From Brachycybe producta (lineage: Eukaryota > Arthropoda > Diplopoda > Playtdesmida > Andrognathidae): a stretch of 64,000 nt of DNA. Position 1 is the first letter of the stretch; every line of letters starts with the position of its first letter. Made by a program: the position numbers and the translations under genes. Positions 45,781 to 55,017 of this stretch are shown here, piece by piece. The notes under the pieces were generated by a model. The model searched no databases and was not told where the DNA came from. It worked only from the letters and a program-made list of their open reading frames with translations. The stretch covers positions 717,501 through 781,500 of the forward strand of contig JAUPFP010000058.1 of NCBI GenBank assembly GCA_036925085.1, written 5' to 3'.

Positions 45781-46214
45781 TCAATTTAAATTTTAATGAT
45801 TTTTACAAGACTGGCACAAAACAAACGACTTTTTCTTTCTTATTATTTAAAGAAATATACAGTTGTTGTGAAATTACAGTACGTTGTTTGTTTCTCTGTA
45901 TTGTTTGTATTCTCTGCAACCTCCGAATTCGAATAATTTTATTGTTTTTCTGTTTTTTTGAATCTCACATAATAAGTCATTATGATGTAGTTCCGTAACT
46001 GAATCTCCAGTTGATTTTTTAATGGATTCTTGTTTTAAAAACAAGGTGAAGCCACAATAATTTTGTTTTTTCTGCTATGAAGATTTACCGAGAGTGAGTG
46101 TCAACATTAGTTTATAATTTTTATTTGAAACGAGTACTTATTTGTTTTAAAAGTAGCTACGTTACAGATAAAAAAAATGAAGTGTTGACAACCCTTTGTT
46201 CACAATAAGCAGTA

Positions 46215-46446
46215 CAGTAGTCTCGATTATTCGAGCTAACGTGGACCAAGAGCTGCTTCGAATACGGTCAAACTCTGTTAATACGGAAAAGTAACCTATT
46301 ACTTATCCCCCTTTCTTTACATTCACACATATGAACATAAACAACTCTTTAGCCTTTATGTAAAAATACATTACAATTTTGTGCAACTGCCACAAAATAT
46401 ACTAGCTCGGATAGCACGGAACCTCGGATAATCGAGACTCTACTAC
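46215..46446. mobile_element. pogo/Tigger-like MITE between dcp1 and lamtor5
   Basis: The left end CAGTAGTCTCGATTATTCGA, preceded by TA, and the right end GGATAATCGAGACTCTACTA are complementary. This terminal type (CAGTAG...CTCGATTATCCGA) is known from pogo/Tigger elements of the Tc1/mariner superfamily. At about 230 bp with no ORF, it is non-autonomous. The rest of 45781-46683 is AT-rich with no gene seen. Confidence 0.7.
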
Positions 46447-46683
46447 TTTTTGAAATACGTTACTTATGTGTTGCATTGTTGTGGTAGACAATGGTCTAGT
46501 TACTGATGTTTCCCAGTTCATTAAATTCGGTGTAACAATGTATAACTATTGTAACATTTCAAAAACAACTTTAAAGTAAGAGTAATTCAGCATAAAGTTT
46601 CTTTATTTTTCAATTTCAAAAACATTTGTCACAAAAACACAAAATCAACAACAAACAATATAATCACGGTATTAATTAGAATT

Positions 46684-46689
46684 TTTATT
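46684..46689 (-). terminator. lamtor5 polyadenylation signal
   Basis: AATAAA on the minus strand, 34 bp beyond the lamtor5 stop codon. Confidence 0.6.
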
Positions 46690-46722
46690 GTACAAAAAAG
46701 GTAAAATCTTTCAAATATAAAA

Positions 46723-47482
46723 TCATTTGGGAGATTTGTAGATGGCCGTCGTGATATTTCCAACAGATTTCACATAGATGTTTCTATAATTAACAAGAAG
46801 AGAGATAGAAAAAAAGTGATCTTATTAAAAGTCCAAGGCTTCATTCATAAACGATTAGGTTTTTGTAGAAAATAGCCTTAATTACACTCGGGCCTGATTA
46901 CGTTGTGTATTTGATGCCATTTTCTACTAAACGTCATGGTTTTCGAATGAAAAAACACCAAGTTTAAATCCGTTTCCGTCTTACAGGTTGTCTGACTCCA
47001 GAATAACGGTTGGCGATTTGTTTGTTTCTGGTTCTAATTTCGACGCTAAAACAGTGAGTTCCGACAAGAGGCCACTTGCTGATATGTTGACATTTCCTTT
47101 ACCTACAAATTCGGTGTGAAAGTCAAAAGTTAACCTTTTTTTTTTTTAAGATCTATCGATTTAAATATTAATAAGATATTGATTTACTGCTCAGACAAAG
47201 TCCTTTTGAATCGCAACACATGACACCAACAACTCCCGGCGCTGAAGACCTGGAAAGAAAGAAGGAACGTTTAGTAAAATATATAAATAATTACAAAAGT
47301 CAAATGAACGTGAAACTTTAAACCCTTTTACTTTCTATGTTAAGATCTCTAAACTGTAAGTTCGCTTTTTTTTTGATAAGTTTCACGCGAGAAAATGCAA
47401 TTTACGGCTATAACCAAACATTAACTGCAGGTTTTCATTTTACTTACGCTTCATCTAAACACTTATCCAAAGCTTTTTCCAT
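46723..47482 (-). CDS. LAMTOR5: Ragulator complex protein LAMTOR5 (HBXIP), four exons, 91 aa
   Basis: LAMTOR5 is a roadblock-fold subunit of the Ragulator scaffold, which recruits Rag GTPases and mTORC1 to lysosomes. Exons on the minus strand: 47482-47448, 47249-47188, 47102-46985 and 46783-46723. The lengths 35, 62, 118 and 61 nt sum to 92 codons. The protein begins MEKALDKCLDEASSAPGVVG and continues VMCCDSKGLCLSSKGNVN, ASGLLSELTVLASKLEPE, VILESDNLNIYVKSVG and ITTAIYKSPK. The CCDSKGLCL, LLSELTVLA.KL and LESDN..I segments match the conserved LAMTOR5 fold. The length equals human LAMTOR5 (91 aa). It converges on dcp1 and diverges from bap1, whose start lies 368 bp away. The small exons escape simple ORF calling. 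Confidence 0.92.
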
Positions 47483-47850
47483 TTTTAATGCAAAATGTAT
47501 TATAAAAAACGTCAAATTCTTTCAATAAAAAAACGTCTGCAGTCAACTTTTCTAAATTTTAGTCGCTGCCAATCCAAAAAAAAAATTATTTAACCGCCGC
47601 TGAAACACAAAACTATTTAGCAGCGGCCGTTGATATGCAGAATGATTGGCAGCGGCCGTTGATATGCAGAATTATTGGCAGCGGCCGCTGGTATGCAGAA
47701 TTATTGGCAGCGGCTGCTGAAACGCAAACTAGTTAAAAATGAGTTGATTTTAATTTTCGTTCAATGTTTGTGACGTTTATTTTTTGTGATTTTCTTTTAA
47801 GTTATTGTGCATTTGAATGATTTTTAGACTGTTATAAAGTTGTAATCAGA
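47483..47850. promoter_or_regulatory. Shared lamtor5/bap1 upstream region
   Basis: The two start codons face away from each other across 368 bp, so this is a candidate bidirectional promoter. It contains a GC-rich minisatellite (47620-47733) in otherwise AT-rich DNA. No TATA box is clear on either side. Confidence 0.6.
47620..47733 (+). repeat. 29-bp GC-rich minisatellite in the bidirectional promoter
   Basis: Units start at 47620, 47649, 47678 and 47707 (the last partial), each opening GCAGCGGCCGYTGRTATGCA or a variant. A degenerate unit precedes at about 47593. The first and last units share GCTGAAACRCAAAACTA-like sequence. The GCAGCGGCCG word contains a NotI-like GCGGCCGC in one unit. Confidence 0.9.
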
Positions 47851-50800
47851 ATGCCCGTTGATCTTAGCAGTCTAAAGGAAGGTTGGCTTGAATTGGAAAG
47901 TGATCCAGGTATGAATTTACGTTCAAAAGTCAAAAAAGGACATGAGCAGTTGTTTGTATATTCGTCGTTTGAAGCTTTCGGTTTGTTGCAGGATTGCTAT
48001 GAGTATGAAGATTAATTTTAAAAGAGGTGGTGTACTAACATGGCGTGTGGTTTACATTGAAATGTGTGATAATTAATTGACACCATGTTAGTCCACATGC
48101 GAGATTGTTTGGCTTCACATAATTAGTATCATGTCACATCTTTTATGTTTTTTTTTGTACGTCAGTAAATAAAGATTACAAATATTTGCCAAATTTTCTA
48201 GTAAATTCTGATTCTTTTAGGTTTATTTACGCTTTTATTGGAAGATTTTGGTGTTAAAGGTGTACAAGTGGAAGAAATCTACGATTTGCAAAAAATAATT
48301 GAAGGGTATTTTCTTGATATTATGAGTGAAATTAATGAAAGTACAACAGAAAATTGAATTTTTGTCTTATTTCTGCAAAATTAGACCCGTTTACGGTTTC
48401 ATCTTTTTGTTCAAATGGATCGAAGAGCGAAGATCTCGACGGAAGATAATCGTAACAGACGAATCTTTCGTACAGGACGAACTCGCAGTCAATTCGATCT
48501 TTTTTGCACACCAAGTATTGCATACCATGATTTTCGACTTGTATCTGTTTATTTTCTTACGCTGATAATTTTCTTTTTTTGGCAGATCGTTCCTAATTCG
48601 TGTGCAACTCATGCGCTTCTCAGTGTACTTCTCAATTGCGAGAAGATCTACTTGGGCGATACTCTTACAAGGCTCAAAGAATACACAAAAAACATGAGTC
48701 CAGAGGTTTAAATAAAAGCAAATGGATTTTGTATCTTTTCAACTTGAAATGTATTAAATATTTTTGTTTTTGTTTGTAGAATAAAGGTTATGCGATTGGA
48801 AACACTCCTGAACTTGCAACGGCTCACAACAGCCATGCAAAGTAAGATTTTTAGATACGATAACGAACATTCGAATTGAGAATAGAAGTCAATTTTGATT
48901 TCTATTGTTTATTTTTAGACCAGAGCCGCGAAGAATGAAAGAAAAACCTCACGGAATATCAACGGGAAGAACAGTTGAAGCATTTCATTTTGTTAGCTAT
49001 GTTCCAATAAATGGGAAACTTTTCGAATTGGATGGATTGAAGCCGTTTCCGATCGATCACGGTAATAAGCGGCTTGTGTTTTTAAAAGTCGCTTGTAACT
49101 TTCTGTAAAATAACGATTGATGACAATGAAGGAAAATTCAAGGAGTTTTTCTGTTCTACATATGCTAAAAGGTCCATGGGCTGAAAATGAAGACTGGACG
49201 GAGAAGTTTCGATCCGTTATAACCGATCGCCTCGGAATTGCGACGAGTGGCGAACCATATCACGACATACGCTTCAACTTGATGGCTGTTGTTCCAGATC
49301 GTCGTCTTGCTTATGAAAACAAGCTTAAGACTTTGAAGATTAACCGCCAGATTGTTCTCGAAGCTTTACAGCAGGTATGACGAAATATATGTTTGTTTTG
49401 TTTACATTCATTCGAATCCTCTCGATTTGCGGGTGACAAGAGTTGCTCGAGTTAATGACACTCTTGTTTGGAATGAGGGGTAAATTATCTAAAAGCCGAT
49501 GGAGAATTTTTTTCATTTGAACACATCCGAGGGAAATGTTTTAAACATCTTCTTTGGCTTACATTAAATTGTTTGACAATGGTTTTAATTTCTGTAAGAT
49601 TATTAAGATTATTATTTATGTTTTTTTTATTCTTTTAACAGTTAGTTAAAGTAACAAATCCTCAATTGAATTTGAGTGTGAAATCTGGAAGTATCTATAA
49701 ACCACAGTACGAAAAAGAGAAACCAACCGAGAATTCTTGTAGTGTGACTGTTGCTACTTCTGTCGCATCAACCGAAATGTTCGTTTCGACGTCTGCGAGC
49801 TGTAGTTCGGCCAATAACAGTAGCAGCGTAGAAAGCAATATGTCAAAGTATGAATAATTAGTTAAGACTCCTTTTTTGTTATTTTCTGTTTGGTTTTTAA
49901 TTGATTTTGTGCCTTTTACGCAATTTTTTGTGTGCTCCGACGTTTCAATTTAAGAAAGCGACTATGCATTGAATTTTAATTCATGAAATTGTAGTCATCG
50001 TAGAGCATATTTTTATGAGTGTTGAGACAAGTTACTCTTCAAAGTAATTAAATACAATTACTAATTAAATTTCAAACGGTTATTGATTACAATTACCAAA
50101 ATTTTAAAGTCAATTATTGTTCATTGTTTGTCAATACGTTTCATTTACTTTCCAATTACAAATCATAACAAGGGATTCAAGGAACCCTATAGGCCTCGAT
50201 TGCTTTAATATATACGCTTTCATATATCAAACAACCGATTTTCTTTCATTGTTACTTGCGTATGCACATAGTACACGCGCGCGCAAATTTTTGACGAATG
50301 TTCGCCACATTTTGATGAATGTTCACCACAGTTTGACGAATGTTCGCCAAATTTTGAAGAATGTTCGCCAAATTTTTGACGAATGTTCGCCAAATTTTTG
50401 ACGAACGTTCGCCAAATTTTTGAAGAACGTTCGCCAAATTTTGACGAATGTTCGCCATATTTTTGAAGAATGTTCGCCAAATTTTTTAAGAATGTTCGCC
50501 AAATTTTTGGCGAATGTTCGCCATATTTTTGATGAATGTTCGCCAAATTTTGACGAATTTTCGCCAAATTTTTGAAGAATGTTCGCCAAAACATGAAAAA
50601 CAGCAAATAAAAAAAATTAACTCCCGAGCAGTTTGAGAAGAAAAATATAAAAGCAAAATTAATTTGAAAATTAATTACAAAAAGTACTGTATTTTCATTA
50701 CAAACGGTGATTAATTACAATTACAAATTGCAAAAGTAATGTTGTGAATTACTAATTATGCAAAAAAAGTAATTTAATTACAGTAATTCATTACTTTTGG

Positions 50801-52791
50801 CAAATTTCTTCAAAACACTGATTTTTATGAAGCAAATTTACATCGAAATCGTTATTTCTGTTTTTTTAGAAAGGGAACAAAATTTGAAACAATATGAAAC
50901 GAACGAAGCAAAGATGTGTTTCATTTTCGATTCTTTTAACTTTGTGTTCTCGTCATGTTTTAAGTTGTAGTACTCCTACGAAGTTACAAGGAACACCATC
51001 TTGTGGCACTTCGTCTCCGTCGTCTTTCGTTCCACCTCATCCTGCTCTCATTAGCCACAATTATGCCAAAAGTCCTCTCTTGGAAGGACACCTGGATGTC
51101 GATCCGGAATCATCTCGACCACGATATGAACAGTACAGGTTTAGGCTACGTGATCATAGTTTTAAAACGTCTTTTTTGACGAACGTTTTTTTTTTCTTCA
51201 TGAAATTTTAAATTTTTTATTAATATTTTTTTAAAAATCATAAACAATTTTATAATATTATTTCATAAGTTTATTCTAGTGACGGTGTTGGCTTTTAAAT
51301 TTTAAGTTTAAATGAAAATTTTTCATTGTTTTCTCAAGAAACAGTTTTGTTGTTGTTATAGTGGTTCGGATTACAGCAGCGACGAAGATAATGACATCAA
51401 TGATGGGGATGACGAGGACCACGAAGCAGAACCGTTCGTTACCGATGGTCAAGAGAGCAGTGGAGTCCCGCTTCTTCCACCACCAAAGTTAATTCATTCT
51501 GGTCCTGGATCTGGATGTCCGTTAGCTCCGAATACAACTAGCCCGATACCATTACGTCCAATTCACGTGAACACGAAGGACTTCTCGAAACCTCTTTCGA
51601 TTCAGACAAAGTTTGAATCATCACCGACTCCCAGTTGTTCAAGTACAGACACTTCATCGGAGGTTATTTCTTTAATTTAGTTAATTGTTATGGCTTCTAA
51701 CTTGCTGGTTTAACTCTAATTTTAATGATGATAGGTCGGCAGTGCTTTCAATTCGCCCGTTCGTTCCATTCATTTCGGATCAACACAGAACAGTCCAAAC
51801 TTTGGCGGTATTAAAGATTTCAAACGTTTGGTTGTTATTAGAGTTGGTGGTGGTATCGCTAAAGACGCGGGCGAGGAATCACCGTCCGACGGTCCGTATC
51901 CTCGACGCGAAGTCGCACGATACGTCGATCCACCACCTGCTTTTCGAGAAGAAGCCTCGTCTACTCTCGGCAGGTCTTCTTTTTTGAATCGAAAGGTGGT
52001 TTCCGAACAGTCTAACGAGGCCGTGTCTACTAAAAAACTCAAAGTAGACTGTGGTGGTAGTGGTGGCAGCGGTCTACAACAGAGTCCTTTGGCTCAGGAA
52101 GTTAGTTCTTCCACTACAGACACACCGACGACCAGTTTGTCTTTACCGAGCTGCACCTCGGCAGCTTTCTCGCCTAGAAGTGATCCTGCTCGTTATCCGC
52201 AGTTAATCGAACCTCATAAATTTGCTCCTAAGGTTTGTGAATTAAATTTTCTTAAACCTTACGAAACAAAACCGCATTGTGAAACTAATCAGAATGACTT
52301 TCGGAAGTTTTATTTTTTATAAACTAATAGTAAAGATCGCTATTCTTTGATTATGTTGTTTAGGATTTATTAGCGCTTCTGAAAAATATCGAAATTGAGA
52401 TTACAACTTGTGAATCTACTCTCAAAGATGAGGTTGAGAAACAAAAGAAATATAGAGTAAGGGGTTTTTAAATTTGCAACTCTTTCAACTAATTTGTTTT
52501 TAACTTTGACAGTTATTTACCACGGTATAGTTATTACAAAAGTAAATTGTAACTGAAGTAATTTGTAAATTTATTAATGAAATATTCTAGATCGATGACT
52601 GCAGACGGACGCACAATTACGACAATTTTATATTCACCTTCCTCTCGATGCTCGAATGCCATGGGATGTTGACCGATCTCGTCGAACAACACATTTCGAT
52701 AAAACGAAGACAGGGCATCAACATCGGAAGGCTTCACAAAGTGAAAAAAGTGGAACGAAAGAGGAAAACGAGACCAAGAAAGAGAAAATGA
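47851..52791 (+). CDS. BAP1: Ubiquitin carboxyl-terminal hydrolase BAP1, 13 exons, 755 aa
   Basis: BAP1 is the UCH-family deubiquitinase that, with ASXL proteins, removes ubiquitin from histone H2A (PR-DUB). Exons: 47851-47908, 48221-48305, 48385-48514, 48586-48705, 48780-48841, 48919-49061, 49172-49374, 49642-49847, 50971-51138, 51362-51662, 51735-52232, 52364-52456 and 52591-52791. The UCH domain spans about residues 9-245, with [39 protein letters not shown], the oxyanion Gln91 in FFAHQ, catalytic Cys97 in [16 protein letters not shown], His175 in [10 protein letters not shown] and Asp190 in FELDG. An SHNYAKSP segment (364-371) matches the HCF-1-binding motif. An acidic stretch follows at about 399-412. 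The C-terminal ULD (about 655-735) has [27 protein letters not shown] and a basic tail [11 protein letters not shown]. Human BAP1 is 729 aa. Intron 8 holds a minisatellite. Exon 9's start is the least certain. Confidence 0.94.
50284..50593 (+). repeat. 21/22-bp minisatellite in bap1 intron 8, about 14 units
   Basis: The unit is GCCAAATTTTTGACGAATGTTC with 21-22 bp variants. It is the same repeat, in the same orientation, as the dcp1-intron array at 22872-23265. The minus strand is stop-free across the array, producing a spurious 128-codon ORF. Confidence 0.95.
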
Positions 52792-52931
52792 GTAAAGAAA
52801 AGAAAACCTTATTTTTTATTTATATGCATTGATTTGGTTTTATTTTTTGTGAGTTACTTATCATGTCATTTTATTATTATCTATGCAATTTCGTTTTTCG
52901 TCAATTATACACGTATGTTGCGATCCTGTAA

Positions 52932-52937
52932 AATAAA
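52932..52937 (+). terminator. bap1 polyadenylation signal
   Basis: AATAAA lies 141 bp after the bap1 stop codon and 40 bp before the facing stop codon of the minus-strand gene. Confidence 0.6.
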
Positions 52938-52976
52938 TTCCATTTGTCACATATCGAGTCTTTTAAGATTTTAATA

Positions 52977-53676
52977 TTATGCTGCAACGGACGTGGTGGA
53001 TGATTCCCACGATGGTGTCATCCACTCTTCGGTGGAGTTTAGTGTCGATTCTTCTGTCGAGGGTTCCGTGGCTTCTGAGGCTTCCGAAGTGGCTGTTTCG
53101 GTTGATTTCGACTGTTCTGCAGTAGACGTCTGTTCTGTGACCGTTGCTGTGGTCGTTGTGACCGTCGCTGTGGTCGTTGTGACCGTCGCCTTTACACAGC
53201 ACTTCACTTGCCTCACACAAGAACAAACACTTCTTAGGAAATCGACGATAATCGTGTTCGATAGACGACAGTTCTTGTTTTGTTCACTCGTACAAGCTGT
53301 AAATTTACCATATGTAATTACTGAATTCTTAACTCATATTTGAACCTGTCGCTCATACCTGTCGCTGTTGTTGCTAATGTTATGAAAGGGCAGCAAACTT
53401 GATCCGATAAGCAATCGGCGTCTTCAGAACAACTAATGCATTGCGATGGTGGTTTCACCCCTTGTGGGCATTCACTGCAAACAACAGCTAAAAATGGCAT
53501 ACTTTTTAATATACTGTACATGAAATTTATTTTTGTAATTATTTTTTACCTCTGAAATCCAGATCTCGTTCGTTTTCCCAGTTCTGATCTTCAACTTTAG
53601 CTGCTTTTTGTATTTGAAACGTCTCGATAGATGTGATTGCGAAGATAAAAAGTACTAAAATGTTTCTGGAATTCAT
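52977..53676 (-). CDS. Small secreted WAP-like cysteine-rich protein with a mucin-like tail, three exons, 191 aa
   Basis: Exons on the minus strand: 53676-53550, 53487-53359 and 53296-52977 (127, 129 and 320 nt; all junctions phase 1). Residues 1-20 (MNSRNILVLFIFAITSIETF) look like a signal peptide. Residues 46-77 have CSECPQG, QCISCSEDADC and DQVCCP. This spacing (C-P, CxxC, DxDC, CC) matches the core of WAP four-disulfide domains. Exon 3 adds further cysteines (NKNC, VCSC, KCC) and then a Thr/Ser/Glu-rich tail with TVTTTTAT repeats, suggesting O-glycosylation. WAP proteins are often protease inhibitors or antimicrobials, but no function can be assigned here. It converges on bap1. A TATA box lies upstream. 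I do not recognise a named orthologue. Confidence 0.8.
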
Positions 53677-53827
53677 TTTAAAGGTAAGATTTGAATTTGT
53701 ATCAGTCAAGAATTTCTTTCAAAATAACTTTTAATTTTTTGGCTGAATAATTAATTTAATTACTTCAGTGTGTCTTTACTCAGTTAGTTTTGAGAAGAGA
53801 ATGAATTCTAGATAAGGGGTTTCGATT

Positions 53828-53836
53828 CTTTTTATA
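53828..53836 (-). promoter_or_regulatory. TATA box of the WAP-like gene
   Basis: TATAAAAAG on the minus strand, about 150 bp upstream of the start codon. This would put transcription start near 53805 and leave a roughly 130-nt 5' UTR. Confidence 0.45.
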
Positions 53837-53929
53837 CACAGAACCCTTTTCTTTTCCTTTGGGGGCTCTTAATCTGTTTTCAGCCCATTGAACTAATTTA
53901 AATAGGTCCTTGACCTTTTTTTTTTCAAA

Positions 53930-54420
53930 GAGAAAGTGAATTCACTCAGTGTCATAAAGGATTAATAATTTGAAACAATGACAAAATTTTTTAACAAAAG
54001 TTTAAAACTTTATTTTTACAAGATATTGCAAACTTGATCATTTCTCAAATTAAATTATTCATTTGTGTATATTTTTTTTAACAAAATGCATGTTTTAAAA
54101 ATTAAAATACAAATAGTAATGACCACCACATTTTATGAATAAAATATTTTAATTTAAAATCACGAAACATACAAATAATAATATTTTGATTAGATATTAC
54201 ATAACTTTCTAAAGTAAATTTATCTATTTGTGATAATGTTTAAAAAAATTAAAATCCGATGATAATGATTAAATTTTAATAAATAAAATATTTAACGCAT
54301 CAATTTTACAACTACAAAAATATATTAACGTTTTTAATTAAAACGTTAATTATAAAATTATTAATTTATTACTATATGAAAGGTAACATAGGGATTTTTA
54401 AGTATACAATAAGGATTTAG
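53930..54420. other. AT-rich intergenic DNA
   Basis: A very AT-rich stretch between the WAP-like gene and tbk1. It has no ORF, repeat family or motif that I can support. Confidence 0.7.
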
Positions 54421-54475
54421 TGGATTTCTTATTGTGAGATCTGGTTACAGTGCAGCAGAGGGGAGTTTCTAGTTC

Positions 54476-54897
54476 GCGCATGCGCATTACACGGATTTGT
54501 TAGCATTCATCATGTGATATTTGCAATGTTGTTTACGATGTGATTGTTCTGATTATTAATGTAAATAATAACTTAATAAGTGTTCATTGCGATTTAATTA
54601 CTACCCAATGTTACCTTCAGTAAATGGTTTAAGCTTTTAAATTTTATTTTCCGCTTTAAAACGATGTTTTAAAGTCATTTTTAGCCTTGTTTTTTAGTCG
54701 TCAATGTGTAAGTTTCAACTATACTTTAGCGTTTACGTATCACGTAAGATTCCGCAAACAAAACCGCGTACGTGTTGAACACGTCCACGTGTTTCTGTGT
54801 TTGTGCGTTGCCGTGACGTCATTGGTATTTTGGTTTTTTTTTTTAATCAAGTGCAAACCCAAGTGACGTCACGTGGCGTCGACGTTGTGGACGTCAT
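54476..54897 (+). promoter_or_regulatory. tbk1 upstream region with NRF1 and CRE motifs
   Basis: GCGCATGCGC (54476-54485) is an NRF1-type palindrome. TGACGTCA occurs at 54814-54821, followed by ATTGG (an inverted CCAAT box), and again at 54864-54871. A variant GGACGTCA is at 54890-54897. An acceptor-like TTTATAG at 54980-54986, just before the start codon, suggests a non-coding first exon upstream. Confidence 0.5.
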
Positions 54898-55017
54898 TTC
54901 GTTTCTGGTTTTGATATGTTTGCTCTTGCGGATGCGCCTTACGTACGGTATCATTTTTATTAATGGTATTTATTTTTTGTTTATAGTGGACAGGATTAGA
55001 TAAGAGATTGTTGAGTG

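Noticed and set aside
50220..50606. 128-codon minus-strand ORF inside bap1 intron 8
   Set aside because: Same minisatellite artefact as at 22841-23173.
50871..50970. Extra bap1 exon after TTTTTTTAG at 50869
   Set aside because: In the required phase it runs into a stop codon before reaching the conserved HNYAK segment; the acceptor at 50970 keeps the frame.
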